The position numbers and the translations under genes were made by a program. From positions 2,604,001 to 2,668,000 of the forward strand of contig NC_016023.1 of the NCBI RefSeq assembly GCF_000169195.2: 64,000 nucleotides of DNA, given 5' to 3'. This stretch comes from Heyndrickxia coagulans 36D1 (GTDB lineage: Bacteria; Bacillota; Bacilli; Bacillales; Bacillaceae_C). Positions within the stretch are counted from its first letter, which is position 1. The number at the start of each line of letters is the position of its first letter. A model generated the notes under the pieces. That model ran no database searches, was not told the origin of the DNA, and worked only from the letters and a program-made list of their open reading frames with translations. Shown piece by piece: positions 21,756 through 30,354 of this stretch.

Positions 21756-21770
21756 TCGTAATGATTACGA
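21756..21770. promoter_or_regulatory. Zur box (zinc-repressor operator)
   Basis: TCGTAATGATTACGA is a perfect palindrome around a central base and agrees with the known Bacillus Zur consensus. It sits 26 bp before the znuA start and implies derepression on zinc starvation. Confidence 0.9.
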
Positions 21771-21848
21771 TTTACTCACAAAAAATATATTACTAAACTC
21801 CGCTTCATATGGCAAGAAAAATTTTTAAGGGACAGCAAATGCTGCCCC

Positions 21849-21968
21849 TTAATCTTTTTTGTCTTCTTCTTCGGTTTCAAGCATACCGTAATCGCCGTTT
21901 ATGGCCTGTTCGTCGGGATCAGCGCCGAAATCGCCGCTCTTTTTTTGCTGCTCTTTTTTCTCTTCCAT
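21849..21968 (-). CDS. small acidic/charged hypothetical protein (39 aa)
   Basis: The ATG at 21968 is preceded by a strong GGAGGTG six bases upstream. The 39-residue product starts MEEKKEQQKKSGDFGADPDE, continues through a GDYGML segment and ends in an acidic EEEDKKD tail. It is hydrophilic with no cysteine or membrane span. I do not recognise a family; the strong ribosome site and good codon structure make it likely real. Confidence 0.6.
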   Translation of the reverse strand: MEEKKEQQKKSGDFGADPDEQAINGDYGMLETEEEDKKD

Positions 21969-22068
21969 AAAAAACACCTCCACCTGTAGCGTTTTCCGGA
22001 AATGGGAAACGTATACGGAGGAGGGGTTGTTTTTTCATCGGTACGGCGGAGTAGCAACCGAATGGTGT

Positions 22069-22305
22069 TCAATGTTTTTTCACTGGCCACTGGTCCGGAA
22101 CGGGATCGTACCCGCCGGCATGGAATGGGTGGCATTTTAAAATTCTTCTGATTGCCAGGTAGCCGCCGCGTAGTGCGCCAAACCGTTTTACCGCTTCAAG
22201 CCCGTAATTCGAGCAGGTCGGCTGAAACCGGCAGCTTGGCGGGAACAGCGGGGAAATCGCAAGTTGATAAAAACGGATCAATTTAATAAAAATGAACTTC
22301 AGCAT
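22069..22305 (-). CDS. yidD: membrane protein insertion efficiency factor YidD
   Basis: This 78-aa protein has the YidD signature: a hydrophobic/amphipathic start [20 protein letters not shown], then [18 protein letters not shown] and [16 protein letters not shown]. The family aids membrane protein insertion at the inner membrane together with YidC/SpoIIIJ. It stands alone here. The three conserved cysteines of the family are present. Confidence 0.95.
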   Translation of the reverse strand: MLKFIFIKLIRFYQLAISPLFPPSCRFQPTCSNYGLEAVKRFGALRGGYLAIRRILKCHPFHAGGYDPVPDQWPVKKH

Positions 22306-22371
22306 CGATCTGCCCCTTTCTTCGTTTATTTTAGCATGTTTTCAAAAAAGATGTGCAACATATGATTGGGT

Positions 22372-22396
22372 GTTTGAAGGCCCGGGAAAAGGGTAC
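22372..22396 (+). promoter_or_regulatory. candidate sigma-B promoter of dps
   Basis: GTTTGA (22372-22377) and GGGTAC (22391-22396) with a 13-bp spacer resemble the sigma-B consensus GTTTAA-N12-14-GGGTAT. It lies 26 bp before the dps start; dps is a known general-stress gene in B. subtilis. Confidence 0.7.
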
Positions 22397-22421
22397 AAAC
22401 AAAGCAGGAGGTTGATGAAAC

Positions 22422-22871
22422 ATGGCAGAAAACGAACAATTGATGGAAATCTTAAATAAGCAGGTTGCCAACTGGACAGTGCTTTATACAAAATTGCACA
22501 ACTACCATTGGTATGTGAAGGGACCGAATTTTTTAAGCCTTCACGCCAAATTTGAGGAATTGTACAATCTTGCAAATGACTATCTCGATGAACTGGCTGA
22601 ACGTCTTCTCGCTTTAAACGGCAATCCGGTAGCGACATTGAAAGGAAGCCTTGAATTGTCATCGGTACAGGAAGCAAGCGGCAATGAGAGCACGGAGGAA
22701 ATGGTACAGGGGACTGCCAATGACTTTGCGATGATCGCGAAAGAATTGGAGGAAGCGATCGGGCTTGCCAACAGGATTGGCGATGACGCAACCGCCGACA
22801 TGTTTATCAACATCCAGGAAACGCTCGATAAAAACATTTGGATGCTGAACGCCTTTCTTGGAAGACGGTAA
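22422..22871 (+). CDS. dps: Dps-family DNA-binding ferritin-like protein
   Basis: This 149-aa miniferritin oxidises Fe(II) with peroxide and stores iron, protecting DNA. The ferroxidase ligands are visible in KLHNYHWYVKGPNFLSLH (about residues 25-42) and the acidic helix FEELYNLANDYLDELAERLL that follows. The length is typical of the family, with no extended Lys-rich N-terminus. AGGAGGTTGATGAAAC precedes the ATG, and the upstream sigma-B-like promoter agrees with stress control. Confidence 0.94.
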   Translation: MAENEQLMEILNKQVANWTVLYTKLHNYHWYVKGPNFLSLHAKFEELYNLANDYLDELAERLLALNGNPVATLKGSLELSSVQEASGNESTEEMVQGTANDFAMIAKELEEAIGLANRIGDDATADMFINIQETLDKNIWMLNAFLGRR

Positions 22872-22910
22872 CGCAAAAGTGGGAGGTCAAATGGAGCCGG
22901 CCCCCGCTAT

Positions 22911-22942
22911 AAAGGCTGTCCCGCCAAAGCGGAACAGCCTTT
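22911..22942. terminator. terminator between dps and the DUF6154-like gene
   Basis: The arms AAAGGCTGT and ACAGCCTTT flank a GC-rich inner stem (CCGC/GCGG). It serves both convergent genes. Confidence 0.85.
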
Positions 22943-22943
22943 A

Positions 22944-23192
22944 TTACTGCAAATATTTTGTTGTCGGGTAAGCATCAAAGCCTGCGTAATCGGAAAATTT
23001 ATCTTTCAGTGTCTCCAGTATGTATAATCCGATAAAATGTTCCAGTTCGGCCGTGCTCATTTCGCGCACAATCCCAAGCAGGTCTTTCCGGTTGTAATTT
23101 TCGACGACCGCTGCAGAAATGGCGTCCAAATCTTCTTCATCCCCCGTCAGCCGGTCCCGGTACAGCTCAAACAATTCATCGACTAGCCTCAT
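22944..23192 (-). CDS. DUF6154-like hypothetical protein
   Basis: This 82-aa soluble helical acidic protein starts MRLVDELFELYRDRLTGDEE and contains ELEHFIGLYILETLKDKF. I recall this as the short DUF6154 family (B. subtilis YtkC-region neighbourhood), of unknown function. ATG 23192 is chosen because GGAGGAGACGGC lies just before it; an upstream in-frame ATG at 23213 would place the ribosome site inside the gene. It is convergent with dps. Confidence 0.7.
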   Translation of the reverse strand: MRLVDELFELYRDRLTGDEEDLDAISAAVVENYNRKDLLGIVREMSTAELEHFIGLYILETLKDKFSDYAGFDAYPTTKYLQ

Positions 23193-23360
23193 GCCGTCTC
23201 CTCCTTTATTCATTTCTTATTCACTATCCGCAATGGGGCCCTTTTAAACATTTTATGATTATTTTCACGCGATGTACCTCGAAAAATGCAACGGGTTTCA
23301 AGAAAAATTTCGCCAATTTTTGCACCCGGTTGCCGTATAATGAAGAACAGGAGGGATTTG

Positions 23361-23822
23361 ATGTATCGGTTTACAGATTTGAACGGCAATCCAGTTACAT
23401 TTATTTTTGAAAAAAATGCTTTTCCTATAGAGCCGCAGCATGTGCTTGTGCTCGCCCGGTACCGTGGAAACTGGCTTTTGACAAGGCATCCGAAGCGGGG
23501 GCTCGAATTTCCGGGCGGAAAAAGGGAAGCGGGCGAGACGGTCCGAGAAGCGGCTGAACGCGAGCTGTATGAAGAAACGGGCGGCATTCCGGAAAACCTT
23601 CAATATATCGGGGAATACTGCGTCGATGATCAGGTGCGCGGGCCGTTTGTGAAGGCGGTTTTTTACGCGGACATCGGCCGGCTTGAAACCAAACACGACT
23701 ATTTGGAAACGGATGGACCTGTGCTTGTGGAAGGCGATCTTGTTGGAAAATTGCAGTCCTCGTCATTCAGTTTTCTCATGAAAGACGGGGTTGTCGAAAC
23801 AGCGCTCAGACACGTCGAATAA
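23361..23822 (+). CDS. ytkD: Nudix hydrolase, YtkD family
   Basis: This 153-aa protein contains a complete Nudix box, GGKREAGETVREAAERELYEETG in its core (about residues 53-75), with all catalytic glutamates. YtkD in B. subtilis hydrolyses 8-oxo-dGTP and other NTPs and is implicated in RNA 5' end and mutation control. ATG 23361 follows AGGAGGGATTTG; the longer upstream frame lacks a ribosome site. A tandem hairpin array begins soon after its stop. Confidence 0.9.
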   Translation: MYRFTDLNGNPVTFIFEKNAFPIEPQHVLVLARYRGNWLLTRHPKRGLEFPGGKREAGETVREAAERELYEETGGIPENLQYIGEYCVDDQVRGPFVKAVFYADIGRLETKHDYLETDGPVLVEGDLVGKLQSSSFSFLMKDGVVETALRHVE

Positions 23823-23899
23823 TAAGAAAAAGCAGCAGGAAGTTTCTCGGGTTAAACGGAAATCTCGCAAACGTTAAGATTTCGGGGTGATTGGGGCCT

Positions 23900-24435
23900 T
23901 TTTTAACATAGCGTGAATCTCGGTGAAGGTATCCGTATCTTCACATAAGGCGCGTCTATGTTAAGGAAGCGTGAAAAAAAGAAGATGTTCCTTAACATAG
24001 GGCACGTTTATGTTAAGGAAGCGTGAAAAAAAGAAGATGTTCCTTCACATAGGGCGCGTCTATGTTAAGGAAGCGAGCAAAAAAGACGTAGTTCCTTAAC
24101 ATAGAACGCGTCTACGTTAAGGAAGCGAGCAAAAAAGACATTGTTTTTTTACATAGGGCGTGTCTACGTTAAGGAAGCGTGAAAAAAAGAAAATGTTTCT
24201 TAACATAGGATGCGTCTACGTTAAGGAAGCGTGAAAAAAAGACGTAGTTCCTTAACATAGAGCACGTCTACATTAAGGAAGCATGGAAAAAAGAAGGCGT
24301 ATCTTAACATAGGGTGCGTCTACGTTAAGGAAGCAAACAAAAAAGAAGGAGTTCCTTAACATAGAGCGCGTCTACATTAAGATACGTCGGCAAAAACGGC
24401 CGCTTCCTTCATATAGAGCGCGTCTACGCTAAGAT
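23900..24435. repeat. 52-bp tandem hairpin array C1
   Basis: About 10 clear units plus a degenerate one. Each has TTCCTTAACATAG, a 5-6 bp GC-rich centre, then TCTACGTTAAGGAA (an imperfect palindrome), and a linker of about 19 bp such as GCGTGAAAAAAAGAAGATG. TCTA-type marks lie at about 23955, 24008, 24059, 24111, 24163, 24215, 24267, 24319, 24371 and 24423. It lies between the convergent genes ytkD and ytlD. The same family recurs at 27.2 and 59.8 kb. Confidence 0.93.
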
Positions 24436-24460
24436 GCTATACCAGAACAGCTTACCTGCC

Positions 24461-25267
24461 TCATCTGTCTTTTACCAGCTTTTTCTCCAACCAGCCGACA
24501 AGTTGGTACATGATCGTTGCCACAATGGCAATCAGGATCATCGAAAGCATGACGAGCGTAAAATTAAACACCTGGAAACCATAGATGATCATGTAGCCGA
24601 GCCCTTTTGAAGATACGAGATACTCGCCGACAATGACTCCAACCCATGCAAGCCCGACATTGACTTTCAACGTGGAAATGATCACAGGAATCGATGCCGG
24701 AAAAATGGCTTCCCGGAACACTTGCAAGCGGGAGGCGCCGAACGAGTGCAGCACTTTCGTGTAATTTGGGTCGACATCCCGGAACGCCGTATAAATCACA
24801 ATCGTCGTCACAATGACGGAAATAATGACACCCATGGCAACAATAGAAGAAAATCCCGGGCCCATGCTGACAATTAAAATCGGCCCGAGCGCTACTTTCG
24901 GCATGGCGTTCAGGACGACGAGATACGGGTCAAGAATCTTCGATAAAAACGGCGACCACCAAAGAACGGCGGCAAGTGCCGCGCCGAGCACAGTCCCGAG
25001 GATAAAGCCCATGACGGTTTCAAAAACGGTGATTCCCAAATGGACGTAAAGCGAGCCGTCTTCCAACTTTGCCACCAATAACGCCCACACTTTGGATGGG
25101 GAGCTGAAAATCAACGGGTCAATCCAATGCAGGCGGCTCGCCACTTCCCATAGGCAGAAAAAGACAATTAAAATGAAAAGCTGGAAAAAGCGAACCCGGC
25201 GTTTTTCTTTGCGCATTGCGGCGAGGTAATCTTCATGCCAGAGCGCCGTATTTTCAGCTGTTTTCAA
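24461..25267 (-). CDS. ytlD: ABC transporter permease (SsuC/TauC-type)
   Basis: This 268-aa BPD_transp_1 permease has about six hydrophobic spans and the EAA-type loop [18 protein letters not shown] near residue 187 that docks the ATPase. It is the membrane part of the ytlACD importer, a nitrate/sulfonate/thiamine-precursor class system whose substrate is not proven. I prefer the TTG at 25267, which overlaps the end of ytlC with GGAG upstream; an ATG a few codons earlier (MTYGRSW...) is possible, and the longer 302-aa frame would lie deep inside ytlC. Confidence 0.88.
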   Translation of the reverse strand: MKTAENTALWHEDYLAAMRKEKRRVRFFQLFILIVFFCLWEVASRLHWIDPLIFSSPSKVWALLVAKLEDGSLYVHLGITVFETVMGFILGTVLGAALAAVLWWSPFLSKILDPYLVVLNAMPKVALGPILIVSMGPGFSSIVAMGVIISVIVTTIVIYTAFRDVDPNYTKVLHSFGASRLQVFREAIFPASIPVIISTLKVNVGLAWVGVIVGEYLVSSKGLGYMIIYGFQVFNFTLVMLSMILIAIVATIMYQLVGWLEKKLVKDR

Positions 25268-26024
25268 GGGACTCCAGCTCCTTCCATATGTCATTAAAAA
25301 GTTCGGAATAAATTTTTTGGCTTCGCGCTTCAAACGGGCGGAGGCGGCGCAGCTCTGTTGGCACGTCAAAAATTTTATAGAGCCTGCCGGGTTTTGATGC
25401 CAACAGCAGGATCCGGTCGCTCATCGCAATCGCTTCGCCGATATCGTGCGTGACAAGCACCGCTGTTTTATGGAATTGCTTCAGTGTGTCAAATACCAGG
25501 TCCTCCAGTTTTAACTTCGTCTGAAAATCAAGGGCGGAAAACGGTTCATCCAGCAGCAGGATTTTCGGATCGACCGCGAGCGTCCGCACAAGTGCCGCCC
25601 GCTGCCGCATTCCTCCCGAAAGTTGGCGCGGGTATTGCTTTTCGGTGCCGGCAAGGCCAATCGTTTGTAAAAGCCCGAGAGCATGTTTTCTTGACTCCGG
25701 ATTCAGCCGTTTTTCCAATTTCAGCCCGATCATGATGTTTTCTTCAATTGTTTTCCACGGAAACAAATAGTCCTGCTGCAGCATATAGCCGATGGAAGAT
25801 TGCCGGGAACCTGGTAATTTGCCGTCAATCTGCACAATCCCCGCAGTCGGTTGCAGAAGCCCTGCAAGAATCGAAAGCAGCGTTGTTTTTCCGCAGCCGC
25901 TCGGGCCCAAAAGCGAGACAAACTCGCCTTCTTCCATTTGAAACGAAATGTTTTCAAGCGCCTTTGTGGCCTGTTTTGCCGTAAAATAGGTGTGATTGAC
26001 GTTTTGTACGGTCAAAAAATGCAT
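25254..26024 (-). CDS. ytlC: ABC transporter ATP-binding protein (SsuB/TauB-type)
   Basis: This 256-aa ATPase has Walker [10 protein letters not shown] (about 40-48), signature LSGGMRQR (about 139), Walker [13 protein letters not shown] (about 160) and the switch histidine in VTHDIGEA. It powers the YtlD permease. The genes lie in order ytlA, ytlC, ytlD on the minus strand, and its 3' end overlaps the start of ytlD. Confidence 0.92.
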   Translation of the reverse strand: MHFLTVQNVNHTYFTAKQATKALENISFQMEEGEFVSLLGPSGCGKTTLLSILAGLLQPTAGIVQIDGKLPGSRQSSIGYMLQQDYLFPWKTIEENIMIGLKLEKRLNPESRKHALGLLQTIGLAGTEKQYPRQLSGGMRQRAALVRTLAVDPKILLLDEPFSALDFQTKLKLEDLVFDTLKQFHKTAVLVTHDIGEAIAMSDRILLLASKPGRLYKIFDVPTELRRLRPFEARSQKIYSELFNDIWKELESLENS

Positions 26025-26063
26025 TTGTGCTGCCCGCCTGAAGAGGGGCGCACCCCCTTTCCG

Positions 26064-27071
26064 TTATTTTGCCTTTTTCACAATCGATGCGTTGACGAGT
26101 TTGTCGTACGGCACAGTATGGTCGAGTTCTCCGGCTTCTTTCATGATGTCCTGGATCGTGTTCCAGCCGCTTTTGGTTAAAATCATATCGCTACTGAACG
26201 AGCCCTGGCTGCGGTACCGTTCAATGGAGGAGGCGAGCATATCAGTTTTCGTGTCTTTAAAATAAGGCTGAACCGTTTTTGCGACCGTTTCCGCATCGGT
26301 TTTTTGCACCCATTTTCCGGCCTTTAGCAGGGCGCGGACAAATTTCACCGCTGTTTTTTCATGCTCTTTCAAATAGCTTTGTTTTGCCATGAAGGTCGTG
26401 TACGGCACTTCGCCGGACTCTTTGCCGAAAGAAGCCACAATATAACCCTTTCCTTCTTTTTCCATTGTGGATGCGGTCGGTTCAAACAGCTGGACAAAAT
26501 CCCCCGTTCCGGATGCATAAGCATTAGCGACATTGGCAAAATCGATGTTTTGGATCAGCTTCGTGTCTTTGTGCGGGTCAATACCGTGCTTTTTCAGGAC
26601 AAACTCGCCGACCATTTGCGGCATTCCGCCTTTCCTTTGGCCGAGAAAAGTGGTGCCTTTCAGCATATCCCACGAAAAATGGTCGATTTTTTTGCGCGAG
26701 ACGAGAAATGTTCCGTCTGTCGCCGTCAGCTGTGCGAAATTGATAACCGGGTCTGCCGCTTTTTGTTTGTATACATAGATGGACGTTTCCGATCCAACGA
26801 GCGCAATATCGGTTCCCCCTGAAAGCAGGGCAGTCATCGTTTTATCCCCGCCCCATGTGGTGGTCAGCTTAATATCAAGCCCTTCCTCTTTGAAATATCC
26901 TTTTTCAAGCGCGACATAAAGCGGAGTGTAAAAGACGGAGCGTGTCACTTCGGCAACCCGTACTTTCTGCAATGCTTTTTTCTTTGAACCGATACTGCCG
27001 CACGCGCTTAAACTGAATGCAAGCAATGCGGCAAGCAGAAGCGTGCATCCGGATTTGAGCCACTTTTTCAT
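26064..27071 (-). CDS. ytlA: ABC transporter substrate-binding lipoprotein (NMT1/THI5-like)
   Basis: This 335-aa protein begins with a lipoprotein signal ending LSACGS and then an NMT1-like binding domain (VRVAEVTRSVFYTPLYVALE, GYFKEEGLDIKL, and LVGSETSIY). Such proteins bind small anions or pyrimidine precursors; the exact ligand is unknown. AGGAGG lies 7 bp before the second of two adjacent ATGs, which I chose. It is the first gene of ytlACD. No thiamine riboswitch is visible upstream. Confidence 0.88.
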   Translation of the reverse strand: MKKWLKSGCTLLLAALLAFSLSACGSIGSKKKALQKVRVAEVTRSVFYTPLYVALEKGYFKEEGLDIKLTTTWGGDKTMTALLSGGTDIALVGSETSIYVYKQKAADPVINFAQLTATDGTFLVSRKKIDHFSWDMLKGTTFLGQRKGGMPQMVGEFVLKKHGIDPHKDTKLIQNIDFANVANAYASGTGDFVQLFEPTASTMEKEGKGYIVASFGKESGEVPYTTFMAKQSYLKEHEKTAVKFVRALLKAGKWVQKTDAETVAKTVQPYFKDTKTDMLASSIERYRSQGSFSSDMILTKSGWNTIQDIMKEAGELDHTVPYDKLVNASIVKKAK

Positions 27072-27214
27072 CATGCAACCTCCTCATTGGGCTTTTTTAC
27101 AGCCTATGCCGCGGGCGCTGATTGTGTGAACGCCTAATCAATTAAAAATTTATTTTGCCGGGTTAGGGGAAGAGAAGAGAGCTTATGATAAAAACGATGA
27201 CAGTACTGGAGACC

Positions 27215-27665
27215 AGCCGGATGCCGGGGCATAGAGGGCGTCTAGGTTAAGAAAGCGAGGAAAATTGACATCCTTTCTTCACATAGAGTGCATCTACGTT
27301 AAGGAAGCGTGGAAAAATGAAGGTCTTCCGTCACATAGAGAGCGTCTACGTTAAGGAAGCGCGGAAAAATGAAGGTCTTCCGTCACATAGAGAGTATCTA
27401 CGTTAAGGAAGCGCGGAAAAACGAGGCGCTTCCTTTACATAGAGTGCATCTACGTTAAGGAAGCGTGGAAAAACGAGGCGCTTCCTTCACATAGAGAGCG
27501 TCTACGTTAAGGAAGCACGGAAAAATGAAGGCCTTTCTTCACATAGAGCGCGTCTACGTTAAGGAAGCAAGCAAAAACGAGTCTCTTTCTTCACATAGAG
27601 CGCGTCTACGTTAAGAAAGTGCGTAAAATTGACGGCCTTCCTTCACGTAGGGCGCGTTTCAAGTG
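27215..27665. repeat. 52-bp tandem hairpin array C2
   Basis: Same family as the array at 23.9 kb. TCTA-type marks fall at 27241, 27293, 27345, 27397, 27449, 27501, 27553 and 27605, with a decayed ninth at 27657, every 52 bp without exception. Linkers read like GCGCGGAAAAATGAAGGTC. It lies upstream of ytlA and merges into the next, unrelated array. Confidence 0.93.
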
Positions 27666-27750
27666 CAAGCTTTTCCCTGCATTTTTTATAAATGCCAAAG
27701 CTGTCAGCATTCTTGCTAAATCTAGGAATTTTGCTTATTCAGCAATCCCT

Positions 27751-27995
27751 ATTTGCAACCCAGGTCCTTCGCAAATTTTAAAGCGGAATGGTTGTCTTCC
27801 ATACACCCCCACACTGTGTCTTTCTAAAGGCAAAACGGACGAACTGTTTTTGCGAAAAACACCACCATTTGCGAATTGGATCTTGCAAAGCGAACGAACG
27901 GGTTTTGGGAAAAACGCCCCCATTTGCGAATTGGATCTCGCAAAGTGGGCGGCCTAGTTTTACAAAAAACGCCGCCATTTGCAGAATGAACAAAA
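27751..27995. repeat. 55-bp tandem hairpin array D
   Basis: Units carry TTTGCG / CGCAAA or ATTTGC / GCAAAT arms around ATTGGATCT-like loops, joined by GGAAAAACGCC-type linkers. CCATTT marks lie at 27865, 27920 and 27975 (55 bp apart), with a more distant copy near 27751. It precedes the gntK 3' end. Confidence 0.8.
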
Positions 27996-28052
27996 GCAAA
28001 TGGCGGCCCTATCAAATCCATGTGTGTCTTTGTTTTCACCATTACGTGTGTG

Positions 28053-29588
28053 TTATTTTACCCATTTTCGCTGAAATGCGGCAATGTTGGTGTATTCCCC
28101 TTCAAGCAGGCGGGAGATCCGGATGTAAATTGGGAGGATCTCTTCGTATACCGCAGTGTTTTCCGGAATCGGGCGATGGGTGTGCGTGGCGCCGATCCAG
28201 TCGGAGACAACCGAGAAGTCATCTATTTCGTCGAGCGCGTACATGCCGAGGACGATCGCCCCGAGGCAGGAGCTTTCAAAACTTTCCGGCACGACGACTT
28301 CCTGGTTGAAAATATCAGCGAGCATTTGCCGCCACAAATCGGAGCGGGCAAAGCCGCCGGTCGCCTGGATTTTTTTCGGAATGCCGATCATTTCCTGAAG
28401 CGCCAGCATGACCGTATAGAGATTATAAATCACGCCTTCCAGCACGGCGCGGACCATATGCTCGCGTTTATGGTGCAGGCCAAGGCCGAAAAACGAGCCC
28501 CTTGCATCCGCGTTCCAAATGGGTGCGCGCTCGCCGGCCAGGTACGGATGAAAGATGAGTCCGTCCGATCCCGGGGCAACACGGGCGGCAATTTTCGTCA
28601 GCACTTCATACGGATCAATGCCGAGCCGTTTTGCCGTCTCGACTTCAGCTGCGGCCAGTTCATCGCGCACCCACCGGAACGTCATGCCGCCGTTATTGAC
28701 CGGCCCGCCAACGACCCAGTGGTTTTCCGTTAATGCATAGCAGAAAATCCTTCCCTTTGGATCGGTCACAGGTTTGTCGGTAACGGTCCGGATCGCGCCG
28801 CTTGTCCCGATCGTGATCGCGACAACACCGGGGTCGATTGCATTCACACCAAGATTTGAAAGCACCCCGTCACTTGCGCCGGCAACAAACGGCGTGTCTT
28901 GCGGAATGCCGGTTTCGACCGCATATTCCGGCGCAAGCCCGGTGAGGGAAAAGGTCGTCGGCACAGGTTTTGACAGCTTGTCCGCTGTAATGCCGGCCAC
29001 ATGTAGCGCCTCTTTGTCCCAGTCCAGGTCGTGGAGGTTAAAAAGGCCGGTCGCAGAGGCAAGCGAATAATCGACGACATACTGCCCGAAAAAGCGGTAA
29101 AAAATATACTCTTTAATGCCGATAAACTTGAACGTTTTTTTGAACAGCTCCTGTTCCTCGTGGCGGAGCCATGTGATTTTGGAAAGGGGGGACATCGGAT
29201 GGATAGGGGTGCCGGTCCGCCTGTAAATGTCCTGGCCGTGCCATTCATCCTTTATTTTTTTCGCCCATTTTGCCGCGCGTGCGTCCGCCCAAGTAATGCA
29301 GTTGGTTAGCGGTTTTCCGTCTTTGTCCACTGCAATCAAGCTGTGCATCGCGGAACTGAACGAAACAAGTTTTATTTCGGAAGGATCAATGTCGCTTTTT
29401 ACGATCGCTGTTTTCATCGAGTCAATGACAGCACGGAAAATTTCATCCGGATTTTGCTCGGCGACCTGAGGGGATGGGCTGTAAAGCGGATAGCCTGCAT
29501 GGTGCATGCTGATGACTTTCCCTTTTTCGCCGAATAAAACAGATTTTGTTGTTGTTGTACCGATATCTACGCCTAAATAATAGGTCAT
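28053..29588 (-). CDS. gntK: gluconate kinase (FGGY family)
   Basis: This 511-aa sugar kinase phosphorylates D-gluconate to 6-phosphogluconate for the pentose phosphate pathway. The N-terminal ATPase motif is GVDIGTTTTKSVLF (about 5-18), the FGGY_N substrate region includes NCITWADARA (about 96), and the C-terminal FGGY domain has TGGFARSDLWRQMLAD near 425. It most resembles B. subtilis GntK rather than xylulokinase or glycerol kinase, but that rests on recall. No gntR, gntP or gntZ is adjacent. In B. subtilis no such gene lies between ytl and ytm genes, so it may have been inserted here. Confidence 0.85.
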   Translation of the reverse strand: MTYYLGVDIGTTTTKSVLFGEKGKVISMHHAGYPLYSPSPQVAEQNPDEIFRAVIDSMKTAIVKSDIDPSEIKLVSFSSAMHSLIAVDKDGKPLTNCITWADARAAKWAKKIKDEWHGQDIYRRTGTPIHPMSPLSKITWLRHEEQELFKKTFKFIGIKEYIFYRFFGQYVVDYSLASATGLFNLHDLDWDKEALHVAGITADKLSKPVPTTFSLTGLAPEYAVETGIPQDTPFVAGASDGVLSNLGVNAIDPGVVAITIGTSGAIRTVTDKPVTDPKGRIFCYALTENHWVVGGPVNNGGMTFRWVRDELAAAEVETAKRLGIDPYEVLTKIAARVAPGSDGLIFHPYLAGERAPIWNADARGSFFGLGLHHKREHMVRAVLEGVIYNLYTVMLALQEMIGIPKKIQATGGFARSDLWRQMLADIFNQEVVVPESFESSCLGAIVLGMYALDEIDDFSVVSDWIGATHTHRPIPENTAVYEEILPIYIRISRLLEGEYTNIAAFQRKWVK

Positions 29589-29805
29589 TAAAAGTCAATC
29601 TCCTTTTTATGAACCTGTTGCTTCAAAATGGTTTACAGTTCAGCGTTTTTTTAATTTTTTCCAATACCTTTATTTTAACTGAAACTGGACGGGTTTTAAA
29701 AGTTTTTTGGAAAATCGCTGGAATCCGAATTGCTTGACAGGCGAAGGCTGCGGCCGACATACTAACATAGAAAGTAAAAGTAAATGGATAAAAGAGGGTA
29801 CAGCC

Positions 29806-30348
29806 ATGACGATTGCAGTGATTTACGGAAGTTCGCGCCCGCGCGGCAATACAGAGATGCTGACAGAGCGGGCAGTGGAAGGCATGCATGTGGAGCGCTT
29901 CTATTTGAAAGATGCGCATATTCTTCCAATCGAAGACAAGCGCCATACGGATTCAGGGTTTTCAAAAGTGGAGGATGATTATAGCATTCTCATCCAGCAT
30001 ATTTTCATGTGCGATACGATTATCTTTGCAACGCCGATTTACTGGTACGGGATGTCGGGGCTGATGAAAAACTTCATCGATCGCTGGTCGCAAACGTTGC
30101 GGGATCCGCAGTTTCCGGATTTTAAAAAAAGAATGGCGGAGAAAAAAATTTATGTGATTGCAGTCGGCGGGGATATGCCGCGTGTCAAAGGGCTGCCGCT
30201 GATTCAGCAGTTTGCATATATTTTTGACTTTTTAGGCATGCGTTTTGACGGTTACATTCTTGGAGAAGGCAATAAACCCGGCGATATTGTACAAGATAAA
30301 GAGGCAATCTTTGCAGCGGATCAATTAAACGAAGCACTGAAAAGGTGA
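29806..30348 (+). CDS. NADPH-dependent FMN reductase / flavodoxin-like quinone reductase
   Basis: This 180-aa flavodoxin-fold protein has the FMN phosphate loop GSSRPRGNTEML at about residues 8-19 and the conserved PIYWYGMSGLMKNFIDR (about 84-100), typical of the FMN_red/YwqN group. It probably reduces flavins, quinones or nitro compounds. ATG 29806 follows AGAGGGTACAGCC; a longer frame from 29707 has no ribosome site. The downstream ytmA-like gene begins 6 bp after its stop, so they are likely one operon. Confidence 0.85.
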   Translation: MTIAVIYGSSRPRGNTEMLTERAVEGMHVERFYLKDAHILPIEDKRHTDSGFSKVEDDYSILIQHIFMCDTIIFATPIYWYGMSGLMKNFIDRWSQTLRDPQFPDFKKRMAEKKIYVIAVGGDMPRVKGLPLIQQFAYIFDFLGMRFDGYILGEGNKPGDIVQDKEAIFAADQLNEALKR

Positions 30349-30354
30349 TGCAAT

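Noticed and set aside
23900-24435. CRISPR array
   Set aside because: The whole 52-bp unit is repeated and drifts throughout; there is no constant repeat with unique spacers and no cas gene in the window.
27090-27215. Thiamine (TPP) riboswitch upstream of ytlA
   Set aside because: The conserved CTGAGA and ACCTGA-type elements are absent.
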